Below are positions 1 through 7,313 of a stretch of DNA of 64,000 nt, in pieces (the first letter of the stretch is position 1; every line of letters starts with the position of its first letter). The stretch is taken from NCBI GenBank assembly GCA_039814545.1, contig JBCCBB010000001.1:1-64000 (forward strand), in the 5' to 3' direction. Under the pieces are notes generated by a model that did no database searches, was not told the DNA's origin, and saw only the letters and a program-made list of their open reading frames with translations. The translations under genes were made by a program, and so were the position numbers. The stretch is from CALBPI01 sp039814545. Its GTDB lineage: Bacteria; Pseudomonadota; Gammaproteobacteria; Steroidobacterales; Woeseiaceae.

Positions 1-216
1 ATCGCATTCACGATCATCAAGTTCGTCTACGACGGCGCCACCAATGCGCACGTAGGCTACCTGCGTGTCTCATCGAGCAAGGTCACATTCGGTCGCGACG
101 GCATCGCGCAGTCCGCAAAAGACAGCGTCACGGAGTTTCTCGTGGGCAAAGATCTTGAAAGCGCCGTTGCCATTCCGTTCGGCGGCGCCAAGGCGCGCGG
201 CATCCGCCTGCACTAA
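1..216 (+). CDS. C-terminal end of an unrecognised protein (truncated by window edge)
   Basis: An open frame runs from the first base to a TAA at 214-216 and gives the last 71 residues of a protein whose start lies outside the window. The visible part alternates short hydrophobic and polar stretches and ends in GIRLH. It has no membrane segment and no motif that I recognise. It is followed 75 bases later by the SnoaL-like gene on the same strand, so the two could share a transcript. I assign no function. Confidence 0.5.
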   Translation: MAFTIIKFVYDGATNAHVGYLRVSSSKVTFGRDGIAQSAKDSVTEFLVGKDLESAVAIPFGGAKARGIRLH

Positions 217-291
217 TACAGATGCTGGCTACCCCGTCCCCGCATGCGGCACACTGCAGATGCCGCTCAAGCAAACAACAAGGGGCTACCC

Positions 292-711
292 ATGCAAGCA
301 CTCGAAAACGCCAGGGCTTTTTTTGACGCCTGTGAATCCGCGAAAGGCTGGGCCGGGTGTGCGCAATACGTCGCCGATGGCGCCACTTTCTCAGCGCAGT
401 CCGAGCCGCTCACAGACATCAGCACGGTGGAGGCTTACACCGAGTGGATGGCAGGCTTCGTGAATGGCGTGGCACCCGATGGCGACTACGTCGTTCACGC
501 GCAGGCCTGGGACGACAGCACGAACACCGCGGTGTTTTTCGCGACCTTTTCGGGCACGCACACGGCCGACGGTGGCCCTGTCCCACCGACAAACAAGAAG
601 ACCGCTTCGCACTACGTCTATGCCATCACGCTCGACGCGGATGGCAAGGTCAGCCAGATGACCAAAGTCTGGAACGCCGGCTGGGCAATGGCCGAGCTCG
701 GCTGGGCCTGA
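292..711 (+). CDS. SnoaL/NTF2-like protein of unknown substrate
   Basis: A 139-residue protein with the size and residue pattern of the NTF2-like (SnoaL) cone fold. An N-terminal helix (ALENARAFFDACES) is followed by a segment with YTEWMAGFVNGVAPD and then beta-rich stretches (AVFFATFSGTHT, HYVYAITLDADGKV). Such proteins are small-molecule isomerases, hydrolases or binding proteins, and the sequence does not show which. I use the ATG at 292 because AAGGGG lies just upstream; an in-frame ATG at 244 lacks a comparable site. No signal peptide is seen, so it is probably cytoplasmic. The gene ends before a strong hairpin and converges on the small heat-shock gene. Confidence 0.65.
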   Translation: MQALENARAFFDACESAKGWAGCAQYVADGATFSAQSEPLTDISTVEAYTEWMAGFVNGVAPDGDYVVHAQAWDDSTNTAVFFATFSGTHTADGGPVPPTNKKTASHYVYAITLDADGKVSQMTKVWNAGWAMAELGWA

Positions 712-727
712 CGTCCAGACACAAGAA

Positions 728-755
728 CGCCCCGGACCCTGGCGGGTACGGGGCG
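728..755 (-). terminator. Hairpin terminator between convergent genes
   Basis: CGCCCCG (728-734) pairs with CGGGGCG (749-755), and inside it ACCC pairs with GGGT around a TGGC loop, with one G/A mismatch. Read on the minus strand the stem is followed by TTCTTGT, so it best serves the small heat-shock gene. It may also stop the plus-strand SnoaL-like transcript, although no T tract follows on that side. Confidence 0.65.
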
Positions 756-814
756 CTCCCTCGGGGCACTAGCCCCTACCGTGCGCGATGCGGCACGGCC
801 CTGTCTGCCTAGCG

Positions 815-1276
815 TTACGCCGCTTCGTCAGTCGAGGCGCTGTGCGGCAGTACGTTGCCGCCACCGATCTCGATCTTACGTGGCTTCATGGCGTCCGGAA
901 TCTCCTTGCGCAGGCTGATCGTCAACAGGCCGTTCTCAAGCGCGGCGCCCGTGACCTCGACGAAGTCAGCGAGGTTGAACTTGCGCTCAAAGGCCCGGTT
1001 CGCGATGCCCTGGTGCAGGAACTTGCGCTCTGCGTCGTCGCCCTTGCGGCCACGAACGGTGAGCACGCCCTTCTCAACGGAGATGTCGAGCTCGGATTCC
1101 GCGAAACCCGCAACAGCCAGCGTGACAGCGTAGCGCTCGTCACCCGTGACTTCGATGTTGTAGGGCGGGTAGCCCGTCGACACCGTATCGCTGCGAAGCG
1201 CCGTGTCGAGCAGATTGGCCAGCCGGTCGAAGCCGACGCTGGTGCGGTACAGGGGGGTCAGGTCGATGGTGTTCAT
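815..1276 (-). CDS. ibpA: Small heat-shock protein, IbpA/Hsp20 type
   Basis: A 153-residue alpha-crystallin-domain chaperone that holds unfolded proteins in the cytoplasm until DnaK/ClpB can refold them. The N-terminus (LTPLYRTSVGFDRL) and the start of the core (YPPYNIE) match the IbpA/IbpB subgroup. The core runs roughly from residue 35 to 130 and contains the subgroup's FLHQGIANRAFERKF segment and the late core motif AALENGLLTISL. Length is normal for the family. The start is preceded by GGAGGAT. A good sigma-32-like promoter lies about 75 to 100 bases upstream, as expected for a heat-shock gene. IbpA is preferred over IbpB only by convention, since one copy is present here. Confidence 0.93.
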   Translation of the reverse strand: MNTIDLTPLYRTSVGFDRLANLLDTALRSDTVSTGYPPYNIEVTGDERYAVTLAVAGFAESELDISVEKGVLTVRGRKGDDAERKFLHQGIANRAFERKFNLADFVEVTGAALENGLLTISLRKEIPDAMKPRKIEIGGGNVLPHSASTDEAA

Positions 1277-1350
1277 TGCATATCCTCCAAGTGAGCAATA
1301 TTGAACCGTGGCTTTAGGACTCTCTCGGAGACGTCCCGGCCACGATGCAG

Positions 1351-1378
1351 AAGTGGCGGCGTGTGCATTGATTTCAAG
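1351..1378 (-). promoter_or_regulatory. Candidate sigma-32 promoter of the small heat-shock gene
   Basis: On the minus strand CTTGAAA (1378-1372) is followed after 13 bases by CGCCACTT (1358-1351). This resembles the heat-shock sigma factor consensus CTTGAAA with 11-15 bases to CCCCATNT. It lies upstream of the IbpA start at 1276, leaving a leader of roughly 65-70 bases that could also carry an RNA thermometer; I did not fold it. Confidence 0.5.
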
Positions 1379-1453
1379 AGCCTTGTGGCGCTCACTGGCC
1401 AGGAGCGGTCACGGCTGGCACAGTGACCCCCGACGATTCGCTGGAGCCCTGCC

Positions 1454-2737
1454 ATGACCACCCGACTGACTGCACTTGCCGCACTGCTCTTGACGCTGTC
1501 TGGCAGCCTGCTGGCCGAGACAAAGCTCATCCATGCCGGCACCCTGCTGGCCGTGCCCGGCAATGCGCCTGTCAGCGAGCATACCGTCGTCGTGCGTGAC
1601 GGCAGGGTGGCAGAAGTCGTTGCAGGCTACGCCGACGCGGCCGCCTACGACGCCGACGTCGTCATCGACCTGAAGGCCGCGTTCGTGATGCCAGGGCTTA
1701 TGGACATGCATGTCCACTTGCAGGGCGAGCTCGGCCCCGGCAGTGAGCGCGATGCCCTTAAAATGTCCGACGAACTCATGGCCATGCGCAGCCTGCACTT
1801 CGCCATGAATACCCTCATGGCAGGCTTCACCACGGTACGTGACGTCGGCAGTGATCCGCAGCCCATGTATGCGATGCGCGACGCGATCAACAGAGGCTGG
1901 ATCGACGGGCCGCGCATCATTGCTGCCGGGGGCGTGGGGATCACCGGCGGCCACGCCGATGTCAGTGGCATTAAGCCCGATCTCATGGAGCTCTACACTG
2001 CGCCCACCGTCTGCGACGGACCCTACGACTGCCGGCGGGCGACACGTCATGCCATCAAGTACGGTGCCGACCTCATCAAGATCACCTCGACGGGCGGCGT
2101 GCTGACGGACCGCGCCACGGGCACCGGCCAGCAGATGGAGATGGACGAGCTACGCGAGGTGGTCAAAGCCGCGGAACGTATGGGCCGCAAAGTCGCGAGC
2201 CACGCACACGCCGAGGCCGGCATCATTGCAGCGCTCGAGGCGGGCGTGCACTCCATCGAGCACGGCAGCTACACGGGACCCGAGGCCATCAAACTGTTCA
2301 AGAAAACGGGCGCCTATCTCGTCCCGACCTTGCTCGCGGGCGCCACGGTCGCCGACATGGCCGAAAATGCGCAGTTCATGACCGAGGCCATCAAGGCGAA
2401 GGCGATCCGTGTGGGCAACGATATGTCGGGCAATTTCGCAAAGGCCTACAAAGCCGGCGTCAAAATCGCCTACGGCACCGACAGCGGTGTGTCTCGCCAC
2501 GGCACCAACGCCGAGGAAGCCGTGCTCATGCACAAGGCAGGCATGCCGGTCATGGACATCCTCGTCTCCGCGACCGTGAACGCGGCCGACCTTATCGACA
2601 TGACGGACACGCTGGGCACGCTCGAGCCGGGCAAGCACGCGGACATCATCGCCCTTCCCGCCTCGCCGCTCGAAGACGTCACGGTGCTGCGAACGGTCAG
2701 CTTCGTCATGAAGGGCGGCAAGGTCTTCAAGCAGTAG
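1454..2737 (+). CDS. Exported amidohydrolase, Xaa-Pro dipeptidase/imidazolonepropionase-like
   Basis: A 427-residue metal-dependent hydrolase of the amidohydrolase superfamily (peptidase M38-like). A signal peptide covers about residues 1-22 (LTALAALLLTLSGSLLA), so the enzyme is probably periplasmic. The metal site is visible: the first HxH in MDMHVHLQGE, the likely carboxylated lysine in LIKITSTGGVL, histidines in SHAHAEAG and SIEHGSY, and the aspartate in AYGTDSGV. This pattern is typical of the exported group acting on N-acylated or Xaa-Pro/Xaa-Arg dipeptides, though the substrate cannot be read from sequence. The isochorismatase-like gene starts 4 bases after its stop, so the two are probably co-translated. 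Confidence 0.85.
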   Translation: MTTRLTALAALLLTLSGSLLAETKLIHAGTLLAVPGNAPVSEHTVVVRDGRVAEVVAGYADAAAYDADVVIDLKAAFVMPGLMDMHVHLQGELGPGSERDALKMSDELMAMRSLHFAMNTLMAGFTTVRDVGSDPQPMYAMRDAINRGWIDGPRIIAAGGVGITGGHADVSGIKPDLMELYTAPTVCDGPYDCRRATRHAIKYGADLIKITSTGGVLTDRATGTGQQMEMDELREVVKAAERMGRKVASHAHAEAGIIAALEAGVHSIEHGSYTGPEAIKLFKKTGAYLVPTLLAGATVADMAENAQFMTEAIKAKAIRVGNDMSGNFAKAYKAGVKIAYGTDSGVSRHGTNAEEAVLMHKAGMPVMDILVSATVNAADLIDMTDTLGTLEPGKHADIIALPASPLEDVTVLRTVSFVMKGGKVFKQ

Positions 2738-2741
2738 TCGC

Positions 2742-3368
2742 GTGAGCTCGGCACAAGACAACTACCGACGCGCCTACGACAACCGCATCGGTTTCGGTAA
2801 GCGCCCGGCGCTCATTCTCATCGATTTCGTCGAAGCGTACTTCGACTCGAATTGCGCGCTCTTCGCGGACATTCAGCCGGCGCTCGAGAGTGCGTTGCGC
2901 GTTCGAGACGCCGCTCGCGCTGCCAGCGTCCCCGTTATCTACACCAACGTCGTGTACCACCCGTCGCTCATCGATGGTGGGCGCTTTGCCCAGAAAGCGC
3001 TGCCGCTCGAAGTGTTCAAAGTTGGTGGGCCGATGGGTGCCTGGCCTCACGGGCTTGAGCCGGGTGCCGACGAGCTTGTTGTTTCAAAACAGTACCCAAG
3101 CGCGTTTTTCGGCACATCGTTGGCCTCAACGCTGACAGCGGCGGGCATTGACACGCTCGTCATCACGGGCCTCACGACGAGTGGCTGCGTCCGCGCCACC
3201 TGCGTCGACGCCTGCTCGCACGGCTTCGTCCCCATCGTGGTTGCGGATGCCTGCGGTGACCGGCACGACGATCCGCACGAGGCCAACCTGTTCGACATGA
3301 ACGCCAAGTACGGCGACGTCGTGAGCGAAGCCGAAGCCCTCGCCTATTTCAGCGGTTCGCCTTCGTAG
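2742..3368 (+). CDS. Isochorismatase-family cysteine hydrolase, N-carbamoylsarcosine amidase-like
   Basis: A 208-residue cysteine hydrolase of the isochorismatase-like fold. The catalytic triad is recognisable: Asp in LILIDFVEAYF, Lys in VVSKQYPSAFF and Cys in GLTTSGCVRATCVDA. Overall layout is closest to N-carbamoylsarcosine amidases and related ureido or amide hydrolases, which often act on purine or pyrimidine breakdown products. That would fit the adjoining nucleoside genes, but the substrate is inferred. The start is GTG at 2742, four bases after the amidohydrolase stop. The 3' end overlaps the end of the convergent tdk gene by 25 bases. Confidence 0.82.
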   Translation: MSSAQDNYRRAYDNRIGFGKRPALILIDFVEAYFDSNCALFADIQPALESALRVRDAARAASVPVIYTNVVYHPSLIDGGRFAQKALPLEVFKVGGPMGAWPHGLEPGADELVVSKQYPSAFFGTSLASTLTAAGIDTLVITGLTTSGCVRATCVDACSHGFVPIVVADACGDRHDDPHEANLFDMNAKYGDVVSEAEALAYFSGSPS

Positions 3369-3937
3369 AAGTGCGCGTAGAAATGCCGCCGACACAGCGA
3401 CACGTAGCGATCGTTACCGCCAATCTCGACCTGTGACCCCGCCGTGACGACGTTGCCGTCCCCGTCCAGCCGCACCACCATGGTCGCTTTGCGCCCGCAG
3501 TAGCAGATCGCCTTGATCTCGTTGAGGTTGTCTGCCCAGGCCAGCAGGTACTTGCTGCCCTCGAACGGCTCCCCCTGAAAGTCGGTGCGCAGGCCGTAGG
3601 CCAGCACCGGGACGCCCAGCACGTCGCAGATCTGGCACAGCTGCAAAACCTGCTCGCGCGTCAAGAACTGCGCTTCGTCAATGAGTACACAGTGCAGCGG
3701 GTCGTCGTCGAGTCTGCGCGCGACGAGATCATGCAAGTCGTCCTCCGCGCGAAACGTCCGGGCGTTGGCATCGATACCGATCCGCGATGTCACCTTGCCG
3801 ATGCCGTAGCGGTCATCAAATGCCGGCGTCAGGATCATCGTGTGCATGCCGCGCTCGATGTAGTTGTAGCTCGATTGCAGCAATGACGTCGACTTCCCCG
3901 CATTCATCGACGAGTAGTAAAAAAACAGTTTGGCCAA
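3344..3937 (-). CDS. tdk: Thymidine kinase (type II)
   Basis: Phosphorylates thymidine and deoxyuridine with ATP in the salvage pathway. The 197-residue protein begins with the type II TK signature AKLFFYYSSMNAGKST, which holds the Walker A loop. It continues with the Walker B and base region VLIDEAQFL, the lid with the zinc-type CYCGRKATM and a C-terminal CRRHF. I place the start at a TTG (3935-3937) because the family starts MAKLFFYYS at exactly this point and GGAGGGG lies 6-7 bases upstream. An in-frame ATG at 4000 would add 21 residues that do not resemble the family and would overlap the upp promoter region. Length is normal. Confidence 0.95.
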   Translation of the reverse strand: MAKLFFYYSSMNAGKSTSLLQSSYNYIERGMHTMILTPAFDDRYGIGKVTSRIGIDANARTFRAEDDLHDLVARRLDDDPLHCVLIDEAQFLTREQVLQLCQICDVLGVPVLAYGLRTDFQGEPFEGSKYLLAWADNLNEIKAICYCGRKATMVVRLDGDGNVVTAGSQVEIGGNDRYVSLCRRHFYAHFYEGEPLK

Positions 3938-3965
3938 GGGGCCCCTCCACAATCGCCTATCCGGC

Positions 3966-3993
3966 GCGCAGCTGCGCCAGGGCCGGCTATAAT
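3966..3993 (+). promoter_or_regulatory. Candidate upp promoter with a 12-base palindrome
   Basis: A perfect TATAAT lies at 3988-3993, about 50 bases before the upp start, with no clear -35 box. Immediately upstream, GCGCAGCTGCGC (3966-3977) is a perfect 12-base palindrome in the place where a regulator could bind. The start point would fall near 4000. Palindromes of this length also occur by chance in GC-rich DNA. Confidence 0.4.
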
Positions 3994-4044
3994 AGGCCAT
4001 GGCTGGTGAATGGCCAGCCGCCGACCGAAATCGGAACCTGGCCC

Positions 4045-4665
4045 ATGCACGTCGAAGTCACACATCCCTGCGTTCAGCACAAACTCTCATTGCTGCGCGA
4101 CGTCGAAACGGGCCACACCCAGTTTCGCCAACTCGCACGCGAGATCACGCAGTTCCTCTGCTACGAAGCGCTCAAGCACGTCCCCGTCGAACCCGTCACG
4201 GTGACCACCCCGCTCGCGGAGGCGGCATGCCACCGGATTGCTGCCGATATCATCGTGGTGCCCATCTTGCGCGCCGGTGTCGGCATGCTCGATGGCGTGC
4301 TGGAACTCGTGCCCACGGCACGGGTCGGATTCATGGGCCTGTACCGGGATGCGGACACCAAACAACCCGTGGAGTACTACAGAAAACTGCCGGCAGCGCG
4401 CGAGGGCGCGCTGCATATCGTCATCGACCCGATGCTGGCGACGGGCGGCTCGACGGCCGAGACCTTGTCGATCCTGAAGGCAAACGGCGCTGAACAGATC
4501 ATCGTTGTCGCGATTGTGAGCTGCCCGGAAGGGCTCGCCGCAGTCGCCGAGCAGCACGACGATGTGCCGGTCTACGTCGCAGCCGTCGACAGTCATCTCG
4601 ACGACCGCAAATACATCGTTCCCGGTCTCGGCGACGCGGGCGACCGGCTTTTCGGGACGCGCTGA
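4045..4665 (+). CDS. upp: Uracil phosphoribosyltransferase
   Basis: Converts uracil and PRPP to UMP. The 206-residue protein matches Upp end to end: start region HVEVTHPCVQHKLSLLR, a central TTPLAEAACHRIA, VVPILRAGVGMLDG, the PRPP-binding loop VIDPMLATGGSTAE and the uracil-binding C-terminus KYIVPGLGDAGDRLFGT. I chose ATG 4045 because the family begins here; upstream in-frame sequence is the shadow of the tdk region. The next gene's ATG abuts the stop codon (TGA then ATG), so the beta-propeller lipoprotein is probably translated from the same mRNA. It starts the plus-strand run upp, lipoprotein, cdd. Confidence 0.96.
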   Translation: MHVEVTHPCVQHKLSLLRDVETGHTQFRQLAREITQFLCYEALKHVPVEPVTVTTPLAEAACHRIAADIIVVPILRAGVGMLDGVLELVPTARVGFMGLYRDADTKQPVEYYRKLPAAREGALHIVIDPMLATGGSTAETLSILKANGAEQIIVVAIVSCPEGLAAVAEQHDDVPVYVAAVDSHLDDRKYIVPGLGDAGDRLFGTR

Positions 4666-5610
4666 ATGCAGCGCCGCGCCCTGTGGTTCGCCGCCGCCAT
4701 CGCAAGCCTTTTTTCGGGATGCCGGGCGGAGCCCGCCGCCGCCCCACTCGCGCCACCCGCCGACCTGGCCCTGCCAGCCATCGTCGGCCCGCTCGACCAC
4801 AACGTGTTGCCGGAAGTCTCAGGCATGGCCGCCTCACCCACGGATTCCGGAACGCTCTGGACCGTCAACGATTCCGGAAACCGCGCCGAGATTATCGCGC
4901 TCAGCGTGTCCGACATGGGTACGCGGCGTGTTCGCGTGGTCGGCGCACTCAATAGCGATTGGGAAGACCTGGCGAGTTTCACCCTCGACGACACTGCCTG
5001 GCTCATGATTGCCGATGTGGGCGACAACAACGCCAACCGCAACCGCGTCTCGCTTCATTTCCTGCCTGAGCCGGACGCTGGGGCAGACGCCGTCGCGCAA
5101 GCGTCAACGATCGAGTTTTCCTACAGCGACGGCCCGCGAGATGTCGAAGCCGTCGCCGTCGACGCAGAACGAGATGCCATTTACCTCCTCAGCAAACGCA
5201 CCAAGCCACCGGTGCTCTACAGCCTGCCACTGCGTGCCGCGATGGCGGCAGCACGCAGCGGCGACCGCCTGACCGCCAAACGACTCGGCGCCGTCACGAC
5301 CATTCCGGCGCCTACGGCATTGGAACTTCGGCTTTCGCCCCGTTTCGGCAAGTTTCGCGACCAGCCGACAGCCATGGATCTCTCGCCTGACGGGCGCGTT
5401 ATCGCACTACTGACATACGGTGAGGCCTACCGCGCTGTGATCGATCCCGGCGAAACCTGGCTCGACGCGCTCAACGGGCCACTCGAGCCACTGGGGATGC
5501 CCGTGCTCAAGCAACCCGAAACGATCGCCTGGGCGGCGGACGGCAGCCTCTATGCGAGCAGCGAGCAACGGGGCGCTCCACTGATACACTGGCGCGCTGA
5601 TGAGCGCTAA
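4666..5610 (+). CDS. Putative beta-propeller lipoprotein of unknown function
   Basis: A 314-residue protein with a short signal peptide and lipobox (SLFSGC, Cys19), so it should be lipid-anchored and face the periplasm or outside. After a proline/alanine-rich linker the sequence shows repeated beta-strand motifs such as EVSGMAAS, LWTVNDSGN, DWEDLASF, IADVGDNNANR and DVEAVAVDAERDAIYLLSKR. These are reminiscent of NHL, SdiA-regulated or phytase-like propellers, and I cannot name a ligand. The start directly follows the upp stop, and its last 11 bases overlap the start of cdd. Tight coupling between two pyrimidine salvage genes suggests a role linked to nucleoside or nucleotide use, which is inference only. 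Confidence 0.7.
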   Translation: MQRRALWFAAAIASLFSGCRAEPAAAPLAPPADLALPAIVGPLDHNVLPEVSGMAASPTDSGTLWTVNDSGNRAEIIALSVSDMGTRRVRVVGALNSDWEDLASFTLDDTAWLMIADVGDNNANRNRVSLHFLPEPDAGADAVAQASTIEFSYSDGPRDVEAVAVDAERDAIYLLSKRTKPPVLYSLPLRAAMAAARSGDRLTAKRLGAVTTIPAPTALELRLSPRFGKFRDQPTAMDLSPDGRVIALLTYGEAYRAVIDPGETWLDALNGPLEPLGMPVLKQPETIAWAADGSLYASSEQRGAPLIHWRADER

Positions 5611-6031
5611 ACGCATCCAGATCGGAGACGCCACGATCCGGGCCTTGTTCGAGGCCGCAGCAGGGGTTCGCGCGCACGCGCATGCGCCATACTCCGGTTA
5701 CCGGGTTGGCGCCGCGGTACTCGACGAGCGAGGCGACACCTGGCTCGGGTGTAACGTTGAAAATGCGTCTTATCCCGAGGGCAGCTGTGCAGAAACCGCG
5801 GCGATTGCTGCCATGATTGCAGGCGGCGGGCGGCGTATTCAGCACGTGGTCATCGCGGGTGGCCACGACGCCATCGCGCCCTGCTCGCCCTGCGGCGGCT
5901 GTCGTCAGCGCATCAGTGAGTTTGCGGACAGCGCAACCCGCGTCTGGCTTGTAGACGCCGACGGCACATTAACGCCCTATAGCGTCCGCGACCTGTTGCC
6001 CGCTGGTTTCAGCCTCGACGACACACGCTAG
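5600..6031 (+). CDS. cdd: Cytidine deaminase
   Basis: Deaminates cytidine and deoxycytidine to uridine and deoxyuridine. The protein has 143 residues, typical of the small tetrameric zinc CDA. The catalytic zinc site is clear: SCAETAAI with the zinc-binding Cys and proton-shuttling Glu, and PCSPCGGCRQ with two more zinc cysteines. The substrate pocket segment GCNVENASYPEG is intact. The start overlaps the preceding lipoprotein gene by 11 bases. Its products feed DeoA and Upp encoded nearby. It converges with nupC, whose end is 15 bases away. Confidence 0.96.
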   Translation: MSAKRIQIGDATIRALFEAAAGVRAHAHAPYSGYRVGAAVLDERGDTWLGCNVENASYPEGSCAETAAIAAMIAGGGRRIQHVVIAGGHDAIAPCSPCGGCRQRISEFADSATRVWLVDADGTLTPYSVRDLLPAGFSLDDTR

Positions 6032-6046
6032 CGCGCGGCAACATCC

Positions 6047-7270
6047 TCAGATCAACAGGCTCGCCAGCGCGGCACTCATGAGGTTCGACAGCGAACCCGC
6101 GACGACCGCCTTGAGCCCGTACTGGCCGATGAGCTCCCGGCGCTCGGGAATCAATACGCCCAGACCGCCCAGCAAAATTGCGACAGAGGACAGATTGGCG
6201 AAACCGCACAGCGAGAAGGTGACGACAGCCGCGGTGCGTGGTGACAGATCGTCGATGATGTCTCCCAGGTGCAGGAACGCGACAAACTCATTGAGGATCA
6301 GCTTCTCGCCGAATAGGGCGCCGGCGGTTTGTGCTTCTTCCCAGGGCACGCTCAGCAGGTACATGAGCGGCGCAAAGACGTAACCCAGTACCTTCTCAAG
6401 CGTGACGCCTTCGATGCCGATGAGGCCAAACAAGCCACCGACGATGCCATTGAACAGCGCGATAAGCGCGACGAATGCGAGCAACATGGCGCCGATGTTC
6501 ACGGCCAGGCGCACACCGTCCTGCGCCCCACTGGCTGCGGCCAGGATGACGTTCTTCTCCCGTTCGATGTCGGGCTGCTCGGTCACGGGTGACGCGATGT
6601 CGTTATCCATGTCCTCGTCTGGCATCAGGATTTTGGCCATGAGCAGACCGCCCGGCGCTGCCATGAAACTGGCGGCAAGGAGGTAGTCGAGATTCGCGCC
6701 CATTTGCGCGTACGCCGCCAACACCGTTCCTGCGACCGAGGCCGTGCCCGAGACCATAAGCGCGAACAGCTGCGGCTCGGTCAGCGACTTGAGGTAAGGC
6801 CGCACCACGAGCGGCGCTTCGGTCTGACCTACAAAAATGTTGGCTGCGGCATTGAGCGACTCCACGGGGCGCGTGCCGATGACGTATTGAAGGCCACGCC
6901 CCACCACGCGGACAATGAGCTGCATGACACCGATGTGGTAGAGCACGGCCATGAGCGAGGCGAAGAACACAATGACGGGCAACACCTCGACCGCAAAGCT
7001 CTGCGCACCCTCGGACGGGTCGTAGAGGTTGCCGAAGATCATGCCGATGCCGCTACCCACGTAGCCGATGATCGCCATGACGCCGTTGCTCATGGCTTCG
7101 ATAATGCGCTGACCCGCATCGAGCCTGAGTGTCAGCACCGCCAATAAGGCTTGCAGGAGAAACGCTGCAATGACGATACGCGGGCGAATGGCGCGTCGGT
7201 TACTGGAGCAAGCAACGGCGATCGCGAGCAATACGGCGATTCCGACAATACTGATCAACTGTGCAGGCAT
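6047..7270 (-). CDS. nupC: Concentrative nucleoside transporter (CNT/NupC family)
   Basis: A 407-residue inner-membrane symporter that brings nucleosides in with H+ or Na+. It shows the CNT pattern: an N-terminal membrane segment (SIVGIAVLLAIAVAC), the gate/core motif NIFVGQTEAPLVVRPYL, VSGTASVAG and the second core motif LILNEFVAF, with about eight to ten further hydrophobic segments. Length is normal. It is the last gene of a minus-strand run after a phosphoribosyltransferase and deoA, with a 43-base gap to deoA, so uptake and breakdown are probably co-expressed. The coupling ion cannot be stated from sequence alone. Confidence 0.92.
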   Translation of the reverse strand: MPAQLISIVGIAVLLAIAVACSSNRRAIRPRIVIAAFLLQALLAVLTLRLDAGQRIIEAMSNGVMAIIGYVGSGIGMIFGNLYDPSEGAQSFAVEVLPVIVFFASLMAVLYHIGVMQLIVRVVGRGLQYVIGTRPVESLNAAANIFVGQTEAPLVVRPYLKSLTEPQLFALMVSGTASVAGTVLAAYAQMGANLDYLLAASFMAAPGGLLMAKILMPDEDMDNDIASPVTEQPDIEREKNVILAAASGAQDGVRLAVNIGAMLLAFVALIALFNGIVGGLFGLIGIEGVTLEKVLGYVFAPLMYLLSVPWEEAQTAGALFGEKLILNEFVAFLHLGDIIDDLSPRTAAVVTFSLCGFANLSSVAILLGGLGVLIPERRELIGQYGLKAVVAGSLSNLMSAALASLLI

Positions 7271-7313
7271 CAGATTCCCTTGCGGGTCTTGGTTGAAACG
7301 GGGCGTGACGCCG

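Noticed and set aside
3999..4493. Open frame beginning with an ATG right after the TATAAT upstream of upp
   Set aside because: It is out of frame with upp, overlaps the well-conserved upp sequence and has no family match; the ATG is probably chance.
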